From positions 186,001-250,000 of the forward strand of contig CASBPS010000159.1 of the NCBI GenBank assembly GCA_949126835.1: 64,000 bases of DNA, given 5' to 3'. The notes below the pieces were generated by a model, which saw only the letters and a list, made by a program, of their open reading frames with translations, was not told the origin of the DNA and did not search any database. The stretch comes from Anisus vortex (taxonomy: Eukaryota > Mollusca > Gastropoda > Planorbidae). Shown here piece after piece: positions 48,413 through 61,300 of this stretch. The translations under genes and the position numbers were made by a program. How positions within the stretch are numbered: position 1 is the stretch's first letter; each line of letters opens with the position of its first letter.

Positions 48413-49419
48413 TTCAATTTTAAAAAGGTTACTAAGTGCGGGGCTATAGCAGACGAAATCGGAGCTAGTCACCAATTTTATCTTCAATTTTAAAAAGGTT
48501 ACTAAGTGTGGGGCTATAGCAGACGAAATCGGAGCTAGTCACCAATTTTATCTTCAATTTTAAAAATGTTACTGAGTGCGAAGCTATAGCAGACGAAATC
48601 GGAGCTAGTCACCAAATTTATCTTCAATTTTAAAAAGGTTACTATGTGCAGAGCTATAGCAGACGAAATCAGAGCTAGTCACCAATTTTATCTTCAATTT
48701 TAAAAAAGGTTACTAAGTGCGGGACTACAGCAGACGAAATCGGAGCTAGTCACCAATTTTATCTTCTATTTTAAAAAGGTTACTAGGTGCGGGGATATAG
48801 CAGACGAAATCGGAGCTAGTCACCAATTTTATCTTCAATTTTAAAAAGGTTACTAAGTGCGGGGCTATAGCAGACGAAATCGGAGCTAGTCACCAATTTT
48901 AGCTTTAATTGTAAAATGGCTACTAAGTGCGGGGCTATAGCAGGCAAAATCGGAGCTAGTCATCAATTTTATCTTAAATTTTAAAAAGGTTACTAAATGC
49001 GGGGCTATAGCAGACGAAATCAGAGCTAGTCAACAATTTTATCTTCAATTTTTAAAAGGTTACTAAGTGCGGGGCTATAGCAGACGAAATCGGAGCTAGT
49101 CACCAATTTTATCTTCAATTTTAAAAAGGTTACTAAGTGCGGGACTATAGCAGACAAAATCGGAGCTAGTCACCAATTTTATCTTCAATTTTAAAAAGGC
49201 TACTAGGTGCGGGGATATAGCAGACGAAATCGGAGCTAGTCACCAATTTTATCTTCTATTTTAAAAAGGTTACTAGGTGCGGGGATATAGCAGACGAAAT
49301 CGGAGCTAGTCACCAATTTTATCTTCAATTTTAAAAAGGTTACTAAGTGCGGGGCTATAGCAGACGAAATCGGAGCTAGTCACCAATTTTATCTTCAATT
49401 TTAAAATGGCTACTAAGTG

Positions 49420-51848
49420 CGGGGCTATAGCAGACAAAATCGGAGCTAGTCACCAATTTTATCTTTAATTTTAAAAAGGCTACTAAGTGCGACGCTATAG
49501 CAGACGAAATCGGAGCTAGTCACCAATTTTATCTTCAATTTTAAAAAGGTTACTAAGTGCGGGGCTATAGCAGACGAAATCGGAGCTAGTCACCAATTTT
49601 ATCTTCAATTTTAAAAAGGTTACTAAGTGCGGGGCTATAGCAGACGAAATCGGAGCTAGTGATCAATTTTATCTTCAATTTTAAAATGGTTACTAAGTGC
49701 GGGGCTATAGCAGACAAAATCGGAGCTAGTCACCAATTTTATCTTCTATTTTAAAAAGGTTACTAAGTGCGAGGCCATAGCAGACGAATTCAGAGCTAGT
49801 CACCAATTTTATCTTCAATTTTAAAAAGGTTACTAAGTGCGGGGCTATAGCAGACGAAATCGGAGCTAGTCACCAATTTTATCTTCAATTGTATAAAGGT
49901 TACTAAGTGCGGGACTACAGCAGACGAAATCGGAGCTAGTCACCAATTTTATCTTCAATTTTAAAAATGTTACTGAGTGCGAAGCTATAGCAGACGAAAT
50001 CGGAGCTAGTCACCAAATTTATCTTCAATTTTAAAAAGGTTACTAAGTGCGGGGCTATAGCAGACTAAATCAGAGCTAGTCACCAATTTTATCTTCAATT
50101 TTAAAAAGGTTACTATGTGCAGGGCTATAGCAGACGAAATCAGAGCTAGTCACCAATATTATCTTCAATTTTAAAAAAGGTTACTAAGTGCGGGACTAAA
50201 GCAGACGAAATCGGAGCTAGTCACCAATTTTATCTTCTATTTTAAAAAGGTTACTAGGTGCGGGGATATAGCAGACGAAATCGGAGCTAGTCACCAATTT
50301 TATCTTCTATTTTAAAAAGGTTACTAGGTGCGGGGATATAGCAGACGAAATCGGAGCTAGTCACCAATTTTATCTTCTATTTTAAAAAGGTTACTAGGTG
50401 CGGGGATATAGCAGACGAAATCGGAGCTAGTCACCAATTTTATCTTCAATTTTAAAAAGGTTACTAAGTGCGGGGCTATAGCAGACGAAATCGGAGCTAG
50501 TCACCAATTTTATCTTCTATTTTAAAAAGGTTACTAAGTGCGAGGCCATAGCAGACGAATTCAGAGCTAGTCACCAATTTTATCTTCAATTTTAAAAAGG
50601 TTACTGAGTGCGAAGCTATAGCAGACGAAATCGGAGCTAGTCACCAAATTTATCTTCAATTTTAAAAAGGTTACTAAGTGCGGGGCTATAGCAGACGAAA
50701 TCGGAGCTAGTCACCAAATTTATCTTCAATTTTAAAAAGGTTACTAAGTGCGGGGCTATAGCAGACAAAATCGGAGCTAGTCACCAATTTTATCTTCAAT
50801 TTTAAAAAGGCTACTAAGTGCGACGCTATAGCAGACGAAATCGGAGCTAGTCACCAATTTTATCTTCAATTTTAAAAAGGTTACTAAGTGCGGGGCTATA
50901 GCAGACGAAATCGGAGCTAGTCACCAATTTTATCTTCAATTTTAAAAAGGTTACTAAGTGCGGGGCTATAGCAGACGAAATCGGAGCTAGTGATCAATTT
51001 TATCTTCAATTTTAAAATGGTTACTAAGTGCGGGGCTATAGCAGACAAAATCGGAGCTAGTCACCAATTTTATCTTCTATTTTAAAAAGGTTACTAAGTG
51101 CGAGGCCATAGCAGACGAATTCAGAGCTAGTCACCAATTTTATCTTCAATTTTAAAAAGGTTACTAAGTGCGGGGCTATAGCAGACGAAATCGGAGCTAG
51201 TCACCAATTTTATCTTCAATTGTATAAAGGTTACTAAGTGCGGGACTACAGCAGACGAAATCGGAGATAGTCACCAATTTTATCTTCAATTTTAAAAATG
51301 TTACTGAGTGCGAAGCTATAGCAGACGAAATCGGAGCTAGTCACCAAATTTATCTTCAATTTTAAAAAGGTTACTAAGTGCGGGGCTATAGCAGACTAAA
51401 TCAGAGCTAGTCACCAATTTTATCTTCAATTTTAAAAAGGTTACTATGTGCAGGGCTATAGCAGACGAAATCAGAGCTAGTCACCAATATTATCTTCAAT
51501 TTTAAAAAAGGTTACTAAGTGCGGGACTAAAGCAGACGAAATCGGAGCTAGTCACCAATTTTATCTTCTATTTTAAAAAGGTTACTAGGTGCGGGGATAT
51601 AGCAGACGAAATCGGAGCTAGTCACTAATTTTATCTTCTATTTTAAAAAGGTTACTAGGTGCGGGGATATAGCAGACGAAATCGGAGCTAGTCACCAATT
51701 TTATCTTCTATTTTAAAAAGGTTACTAGGTGCGGGGATATAGCAGACGAAATCGGAGCTAGTCACCAATTTTATCTTCAATTTTAAAAAGGTTACTAAGT
51801 GCGGGGCTATAGCAGACGAAATCGGAGCTAGTCACCAATTTTATCTTC
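49420..51848 (+). repeat. 19-monomer duplication (offset 1,331 bp)
   Basis: Segment about 49420-50517 recurs at about 50751-51848. GACGCTATAG is at 49491 and 50822, and GATCAATTTT at 49661 and 50992, both 1,331 bp apart. Small differences exist, such as CTTTAATT at about 49463 against CTTCAATT, and GGAGATAG at about 51264 against GGAGCTAG. About 230 bp between the copies is a different set of monomers. Confidence 0.75.
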
Positions 51849-52399
51849 AATTTTAAAATGGCTACTAAGTGCGGGGCTATAGCAGACAAAATCGGAGCTA
51901 GTCACCAATTTTATCTTCAATTTTAAAAAGGCTACTAGGTTCGGGACTAAAGCAGACGAAATCGGAGCTAGTCACCAATTTTATCTTCTATTTTAAAAAG
52001 GTTACTAGGTGCGGGGATATAGAAGACGAAATCGGAGCTAGTCACCAATTTTATCTTCAATTTTAAAAAGGTTACTAAGTGCGGGGCTATAGCAGACGAA
52101 ATCGGAGCTAGTCACCAATTTTATCTTTAATTGTAAAATGGCTACTAAGTGCGGGGCTATAGCAGGCAAAATCGGAGCTAGTCATCAATTTTATCTTTAA
52201 TTTTAAAAAGGTTACTAAGTGCGGGGCTATAGCAGACGAAATCAGAGCTAGTCAACAATTTTATCTTCAATTTTAAAAAGGTTACTAAGTGCGGGGCTAA
52301 AGCAGACGAAATCGGAGCTAGTCACCAATTTTATCTTCAATTTTAAAAAGGTTACTAAGTGCGGGGCTATAGCAGACAAAATTGGAGCTAGTCACCAAT

Positions 52400-55300
52400 T
52401 TTATCTTCAATTTTAAAAAGGCTACTAAGTGCGACGCTATAGCGGACGAAATCGGAGCTAGTCACCAATTTTATCTTCAATTTTAAAAAGGTTACTAAGT
52501 GCGAGGCTATAGCAGACGAAATCGGAGCTAGTCACCAATTTTATCTTCAATTTTAAAAAGGTTACTAAGTGCGGGGCTATAGCAGACGAAATCGGAGCTA
52601 GTGATCAATTTTATCTTCAATTTTAAAATGGTTACTAAGTGCGGGGCTATAGCAGACAAAATCAGAGCTAGTCACCAATTTTATCTTCTATTTTAAAAAG
52701 GTTACTAAGTGCGAGGCCATAGAAGACGAATTCAGAGCTAGTCACCAATTTTATCTTCAATTTTTAAAAGGTTACTAGGTGCGGGGCTATACCAGACGAA
52801 ATTGGAGCTAGTCACCAATTTTATCTTCACTTGTATAAAGGTTACTAAGTGCGGGGCTATAGCAGACGAAATCGGAGCTAGTCAACAATTTTATCTTCAA
52901 TTTTAAAAAGGTTACTAAGTGCGGGGCTATAGCAGACGAAATCGGAGCTAGTCACCAATTTTATCTTCAATTTTAAAAAGGTTACTAAGTGCGGGGCTAT
53001 AGCAGACAAAATCGGAGCTAGTCACCAATTTAATCTTCAATTTTAAAAAGGCTACTAAGTGCGACGCTATAGCAGACGAAATCAAAGCTAGTCACCAATT
53101 TTATCTTCAATTTTTAAAAGGTTACTAAGTGCGGGGATATAGCAGACGAAATCAGAGCTAGTCACCAATTTATCTTCAATTTTAAAAAGGTTACTAAGTG
53201 CGGGGCTATAGCAGACGAAATCGGAGCTAGTAACCAATTTTATCTTCAATTTTAAAATGGTTACTAAGTGCGGGGCTATAGCAGACAAAATCGGAGCTAG
53301 TCACTAATTTTATCTTCTATTTTAAAAAAGGTTACTAAGTGCGGGGCTATAGCAGACGAATTCAGAGCTAGTCACCAATTTTATCTTCAATTTTAAAAAA
53401 GTTACTAGGTGCGAGGCTATAGCAGACGAAATCGGAGCTAGTCACCAATTTTATCTTTAATTTTGAAAAGGTTACTAAGTGCGGGGCTATAGCAGACGAA
53501 TTCGGAGCTAGTCACCAATTTTATCTTTAATTTTAAAAAGGTTACTAAGTGCGGGGCTATAGCAGACGAAATCGGAGCTAGTCACCAATTTTATCTTCAA
53601 TTTTAAAAAGGTTACTAAGTGTGGGGCTATAGCAGACGAAATCGGAGCTAGTCACCAATTTTATCTTAATTTTTAAAAATGTTACTGAGTGCGAAGCTAT
53701 AGCAGACGAAATCGGAGCTAGTCACCAAATTTATCTTCAATTTTAAAAAGGTTACTAAGTGCGGGGCTATAGCAGACTAAATCAGAGCTAGTCACCAATT
53801 TTATCTTCAATTTTAAAAAGGTTACTATGTGCAGGGCTATAGCAGACGAAATCAGAGCTAGTCACCAATTTTATCTTCAATTTTTAAAAAGGTTACTAAG
53901 TGCGGGACTAAAGCAGACGAAATCGGAGCTAGTCACCAATTTTATCTTCTATTTTAAAAAGGTTACTAGGTGCGGGGATATAGCAGACGAAATCGGAGCT
54001 AGTCACCAATTTTATCTTCAATTTTAAAAAGGTTACTAAGTGCGGGGCTATAGCAGACGAAATCGGAGCTAGTCACCAATTTTATCTTTAATTGTAAAAT
54101 GGCTACTAAGTGCGGGGCTATAGCAGGCAAAATCGGAGCTAGTCATCAATTTTATCTTCAATTTTAAAAAGGTTACTAAGTGCGGGGCTATAGCAGACGA
54201 AATCAGAGCTAGTCAACAATTTTATCTTCAATTTTAAAAAGGTTACTAAGTGCGTGGCTATAGCAGACGAAATCGGAGCTAGTCACCAATTCTATCTTCA
54301 ATTTTAAAAAGGTTACTAAGTGCGGGGCTATAGCAGACAAAATCGGAGCTAGTCACCAATTTTATCTTCAATTTTAAAAAGGCTACTAGGTGCGGGGATA
54401 TAGCAGACGAAATCGGAGCTAGTCACCAATTTTATCTTCAATTTTAAAAAGGTTACTAAGTGCGGGGCTATAGCAGACGAAATCGGAGCTAGTCACAAAT
54501 TTTATCTTCAATTTTAAAAAGGATACTAAGTGCGGGGCTATAGCAGAAGAAATCGGAGCTAGTGATCAATTTTATCTTCAATTTTAAAATGGTTACTAAG
54601 TGCGGGGCTATAGCAGACAAAATCGGAGCTAGTCACCAATTTTATCTTCTATTTTAAAAAGGTTACTAAGTGCGAGGCCATAGCAGACGAATTCAGAGCT
54701 AGTCACCAATTTTATCTTCAATTTTTAAAAGGTTACTAGGTGCGGGGCTATAGCAGACGAAATTGGAGCTAGTCACCAATTTTATCTTCAATTGTATAAA
54801 GGTTACTAAGTGCGGGGCTATAGCAGACGAAATCGGAGCTAGTCAACAATTTTATCTTCAATTTTAAAAAGGTTACTAAGTGCGGGGCTATAGCAGACGA
54901 AATCGGAGCTAGTCACCAATTTTATCTTCAATTTTAAAAAGGTTACTAAGTGCGGGGCTATAGCAGACAAAATCGGAGCTAGTCACCAATTTAATCTTCA
55001 ATTTTAAAAAGGCTACTAAGTGCGACGCTATAGCAGACGAAATCAAAGCTAGTCACCAATTTTATCTTCAATTTTTAAAAGGTTACTAAGTGCGGGGCTA
55101 TAGCAGACGAAATCGGAGCTATTCACCAATTTATCCTCAATTTTAAAAAGGTTACTAAGTGCGGGGCTATAGCAGACGAAATCGGAGCTAGTCACCAATT
55201 TTATCTTCAATTTTAAAATGGTTACTAAGTGCGGGGCTATAGCAGACAAAATCGGAGCTAGTCACCAATTTTATCTTCTATTTTAAAAAGGTTACTAAGT

Positions 55301-58300
55301 GCGGGGCCATAGCAGACGAATTCAGAGCTAGTCACCAATTTTATCTTCAATTTTAAAAAGGTTACTAGGTGCGAGGCTATAGCAGACGAAATCGGAGCTA
55401 GTCACCAATTTTATCTTCATTTTTATAAAGGTTACTAAACTCGGGACTAAAGCAGACGAAATCGGAGCTAGTCACCAATTTTATCTTCAATTTTGAAAAG
55501 GTTACTAAGTGCGGGGCTATAGCAGACGAATTCGGAGCTAGTCACCAATTTTATCTTCAATTTTAAAAAGGTTACTAAGTGCGGGGCTATAGCAGACGAA
55601 ATCGGAGCTAGTCACCATTTTTGTCTTCAATTTTAAAAAGGTTACTAAGTGTGGGGCTATAGCAGACGAAATCGGAGCTAGTCACCAATTTTATCTTCAA
55701 TTTTAAAAAGGTTACTAAGTGCGGGGCTATAGCAGACTAAATCAGAGCTAGTCACCAATTTTATCTTCAAATTTAAAAAGGTTACTATGTGCAGGGCTAT
55801 AGCAGACGAAATCAGAGCTAGTCACCAATTTTATCTTCAATTTTAAAAAAGGTTACTAAGTGCGGGACTAAAGCAGACGAAATCGGAGCTAGTCACCAAT
55901 TTTATCTTCTATTTTAAAAAGGTTACTAGGTGCGGGGATATAGCAGACGAAATCGGAGCTAGTCACCAATTTTATCTTCAATTTTAAAAAGGTTACTAAG
56001 TGCGAAGCTATAGCAGACGAAATCGGAGCTAGTCACCAATTTTATCTTTAATTGTAAAATGGCTACTAAGTGCGGGGCTATAGCAGGCAAAATCGGAGCT
56101 AGTCATCAATTTTATTTTCAATTTTAATAAGGATACTAAGTGCGGGGCTATAGAAGACGAAATCAGAGCTAGTCAACAATTTTATCTTCAGTTTTAAAAG
56201 GTTACTAAGTGCGGGGCTATAGCAGACGAAATCGGAGCTAGTCACCAATTTTATCTTCAATTTTAAAAAGGTTACTAAGTGCGGGGCTATAGCAGACAAA
56301 ATCGGAGCTAGTCACCAATTTTATCTTCAATTTTAAAAAGGCTACTAAGTGCGACGCTATAGCAGACGAAATCGGAGCTAGTCACCAATTTTATCTTCAA
56401 TTTTAAAAAGGTTACTAAGTCCGGGGCTATAGCAGACGAAATCGGAGCTAGTCACCAATTTTATCTTCAATTTTAAAAAGGTTACTAAGTGCGGGGCTAT
56501 AGCAAACGAAATCGGAGCTAGTGATCACTTTTATCTTCAATTTTAAAAAGGTTACAAAGTGCGGGGCTATAGCAGACAAAATCGGAGCTAGTCACCAATT
56601 TTATCTTCAATTTTAAAAAGGCTACTAAGTGCGACGCTATAGCAGACGAAATCGGAGCTAGTCACCAATTTTATCTTCAATTTTAAAAAGGTTACTAAGT
56701 GCGGGGCTATAGCAGACGAAATCGGAGCTAGTCACCAATTTTATCTTCAATTTTAAAAAGGTTACTAAGTGCGGGGCTATAGCAGACAAAATCGGAGCTA
56801 GTCACCAATTTTATCTTCATTTTAAAAAGGCTACTAAGTGCGGGGCTATAGCAGACGAAATCGGAGCTAGTCACCAATTTTATCTTCAATTTTAAAAAGG
56901 TTACTAAGTGCGGGGCTATAGCAGACAAAATCGGAGCTAGTCACCAATTTAATCTTCAATTTTAAAAAGGCTACTAAGTGCGACGCTTTAGCAGACGAAA
57001 TCAAAGCTAGTCACCAATTTTATCTTCAATTTTTAAAAGGTTACTATATGCGGGGCTATAGCAGACGAAATCGGAGCTAGTCACCAATTTATCTTCAATT
57101 TTAAAAAGGCTACTAAGTGCGGGGCTATAGCAGACGAAATCGGAGCTAGTCACCAATTTTATCTTCAATTTTAAAAAGGCTACTAAGTGCGATGCTATAG
57201 CAGACGAAATCGGAGCTAGTCACCACTTTTATCTTCAATTTTAAAAAGGTTACTAAGTGCGGGGCTATAGCAGACGAAATCGGAGCTAGTCACCAATTTT
57301 ATCTTCAATTTTAAAAAGGTTACTAAGTGCGGGGCTATAGCAGACGAAATCGGAGCTAGTGATCAATTTTATCTTCAATTTTTAAATGGTTACTAAGTGC
57401 GGGGCTATAGCAGACAAAATCGGAGCTAGTCACCAATTTTATCTTCTATTTTAAAAAGGTTACTAAGTGCGAGGCCATAGCAGAAGAATTCAGAGCTAGT
57501 CACCAATTTTATCTTCAATTTTTAAAAGGTTACTAGGTGCGGGGCTATAGCAGACGAAATTGGAGCTAGTCACCAATTTTATCTTCAATTGTATAAAGGT
57601 TACTAAGTGCGGGGCTATAGCAGACGAAATCGGAGCTAGTCAACAATTTTATCTTCAAATTTAAAAAGGTTACTAAGTGCGGGGCTATAGCAGACGAAAT
57701 CGGAGCTAGTCACCAATTTTATCTTCAATTTTAAAAAGGTTACTAAGTGCGGGGCTATAGCAGACAAAATCGGAGCTAGTCACCAATTTAATCTTCAATT
57801 TTAAAAAGGCTACTAAGTGCGACGCTATAGCAGACGAAATCAAAGCTAGTCACCAATTTTATCTTCAATTTTTTAAAGGTTACTAAGTGCGGGGCTATAG
57901 CAGACGAAATCGGAGCTAGTCACCAATTTATCTTTAATTTTAAAAAGGTTACTAAGTGCGGGGCTATAGCAGACGAAATCGGAGCTAGTCACCAATTTTA
58001 TCTTCAATTTTAAAATGGTTACTAAGTGCGGGGCTATAGCAGACAAAATCGGAGCTAGTCATCAATTTTATCTTCTATTTTAAAAAGGTTACTAAGTGCG
58101 GGGCCATAGCAGACGAATTCAGAGCTAGTCACCAATTTTATCTTCAATTTTAAAAAGGTTACTAGGTGCGAGGCTATAGCAGACGAAATCGGAGCTAGTC
58201 ACCAATTTTATTTTCATTTTTATAAAGGTTACTAAACTCGGGACTAAAGCAGACGAAATCGGAGCTAGTCACCAATTTTATCTTCAATTTTGAAAAGGTT

Positions 58301-61300
58301 ACTAAGTGCGGGGCTATAGCAGACGAATTCGGAGCTAGTCACCAATTTTATCTTTAATTTTAAAAAGGTTACTAAGTGCGGGGCTATAGCAGACGAAATC
58401 GGAGCTAGTCACCAATTTTATCTTCAATTTTAAAAAGGTTACTAAGTGTGGGGCTATAGCAGACGAAATCGGAGCTAGTCACCAATTTTATCTTTAATTT
58501 TAAAAATGTTACTGAGTGCGAAGCTATAGCAGACGAAATCGGAGCTAGTCACCAAATTTATCTTCAATTTTAAAAAGGTTACTAAGTGCGGGGCTATAGC
58601 AGACTAAATCAGAGCTAGTCACCAATTTTATCTTCAATTTTAAAAAGGTTACTATGTGCAGGGCTATAGCAGACGAAATCAGAGCTAGTCACCAATTTTA
58701 TCTTCAATTTTTAAAAAGGTTACTAAGTGCGGGACTAAAGCAGACGAAATCGGAGCTAGTCACCAATTTTATCTTCTATTTTAAAAAGGTTACTAGGTGC
58801 GGGGATATAGCAGACGAAATCGGAGCTAGTCACCAATTTTATCTTCAATTTTAAAAAGGTTACTAAGTGCGGGGCTATAGCAGACGAAATCGGAGCTAGT
58901 CACCAATTTTATCTTTAATTGTAAAATGGCTACTAAGTGCGGGGCTATAGCAGGCAAAATCGGAGCTTGTCATCAATTTTATCTTCAATTTTAAAAAGGT
59001 TACTAAGTGCGGGGCTATAGCAGACGAAATCAGAGCTAGTCAACAATTTTATCTTCAATTTTAAAAAGGTTACTAAGTGCGTGGCTATAGCAGACGAAAT
59101 CGGAGCTAGTCACCAATTTTATCTTCAATTTTAAAAAGGTTACTAAGTGCGGGGCTATAGCAGACAAAATCGGAGCTAGTCACCAATTTTATCTTCAATT
59201 TTAAAAAGGCTACTAAGTGCGACGCTATAGCAGACGAAATCGGAGCTAGTCACCAATTTTATCTTCAATTTTAAAAAGGTTACTAAGTGCGGGGCTATAG
59301 CAGACGAAATCGGAGCTAGTCACCAATTTTATCTTCAATTTTAAAAAGGTTACTAAGTGCGGGGCTAAAGCAGACGAAATCGGAGCTAGTGATCAATTTT
59401 ATCTTCAATTTTAAAATGGTTACTAAGTGTGGGGCTATAGCAGACAAAATCGGAGCTAGTCACCAATTTTATCTTCTATTTTAAAAAGGTTACTAAGTGC
59501 GATGCCATAGCAGACGAATTCAGAGCTAGTCACCAATTTTATCTTCAATTTTTAAAAGGTTACTAGGTGCGGGGCTATAGCAGACGAAATTGGAGCTAGT
59601 CACCAATTTTATCTTCAATTGTATAAAGGTTACTAAGTGCGGGGCTATAGCAGACGAAATCGGAGCTAGTCACCAATTTTATCTTCAATTTTAAAAAGGT
59701 TACTAGGTGCGAGGCTATAGCAGACGAAATCGGAGCTAGTCACCAATTTTATCTTCATTTTTATAAAGGTTACTAAACTCGGGACTAAAGCAGACGAAAT
59801 CGGAGCTAGTCACCAATTTTATCTTCAATTTTGAAAAGATTACTAAGTGCGGGGCTATAGCAGACGAATTCGGAGCTAGTCATTAATTTTATCTTTAATT
59901 TTAAAAAGGTTACTAAGTGCGGGGCTATAGCAGACGAAATCGGAGCTAGTCACCAATTTTATCTTCAATTTTAAAAAGGTTACTAAGTGTGGGGCTATAG
60001 CAGACGAAATCGGAGCTAGTCACCAATTTTATCTTCAATTTTAAAAATGTTACTGAGTGCGAAGCTATAGCAGACGAAATCGGAGCTAGTCACCAAATTT
60101 ATCTTCAATTTTAAAAAGGTTACTAAGTGCGGGGCTATAGCAGACTAAATCAGAGCTAGTCACCAATTTTATCTTCAATTTTAAAAAGGTTACTATGTGC
60201 AGGGCTATAGCAGACGAAATCAGAGCTAGTCACCAATTTTATCTTCAATTTTAAAAAAGGTTACTAAGTGCGGGACTAAAGCAGACGAAATCGGAGCTAG
60301 TCACCAATTTTATCTTCTATTTTAAAAAGGTTACTAGGTGCGGGGATATAGCAGACGAAATCGGAGCTAGTCACCAATTTTATCTTCAATTTTAAAAAGG
60401 TTACTAAGTGCGGGGCTATAGCAGACGAAATCGGAGCTAGTCACCAATTTTATCTTTAATTGTAAAATGGCTACTAAGTGCGGGGCTATAGCAGGCAAAA
60501 TCGGAGCTTGTCATCAATTTTATCTTCAATTTTAAAAAAGTTACTAAGTGCGGGGCTATAGCAGACGAAATCAGAGCTAGTCAACAATTTTATCTTCAAT
60601 TTTAAAAAGGTTACTAAGTGCGTGGCTATAGCAGACGAAATCGGAGCTAGTCACCAATTTTATCTTCAATTTTAAAAAGGTTACTAAGTGCGGGGCTATA
60701 GCAGACAAAATCGGAGCTAGTCACCAATTTTATCTTCAATTTTAAAAAGGCTACTAAGTGCGACGCTATAACAGACGAAATCGGAGCTAGTCACCAATTT
60801 TATCTTCAATTTTAAAAAGGTTACTAAGTGCGGGGCTATAGCAGACGAAATCGGAGCTAGTCACCAATTTTATCTTCAATTTTAAAAAGGTTACTAAGTG
60901 CGGGGCTAAAGCAGACGAAATCGGAGCTAGTGATCAATTTTATCTTCAATTTTAAAATGGTTACTAAGTGCGGGGCTATAGCAGACAAAATCGGAGCTAG
61001 TCACCAATTTTATCTTCTATTTTAAAAAGGTTACTAAGTGCGAGGCCATAGCAGACGAATTCAGAGCTAGTCACCAATTTTATCTTAAATTTTTAAAAGG
61101 TTACTAGGTGCGGGGCTATAGCAGACGAAATTGGAGCTAGTCACCAATTTTATCTTCAATTGTATAAAGGTTACTAAGTGCGGGGCTATAGCAGACGAAA
61201 TCGGAGCTAGTCAACAATTTTATCTTCAATTTTAAAAAGGTTACTAAGTGCGGGGCTATAGCAGACGAAATCGGAGCTAGTCACCAATTTTATCTTCAAT

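Noticed and set aside
53088..53288. Many 60-89 codon frames in the satellite, mostly minus strand, with recurring peptides such as KIKLVTSSDFVCYS
   Set aside because: They follow from the repeat: 70 bp shifts the frame by one each monomer, so three monomers give about 66-70 codons until a fixed stop. Variants alter them freely and there is no sign of coding constraint.
53827..54027. Plus-strand 66-codon frame repeated identically at 58654-58854
   Set aside because: The two are paralogous satellite blocks 4,827 bp apart in which variants remove stops. Identity reflects duplication, not selection.
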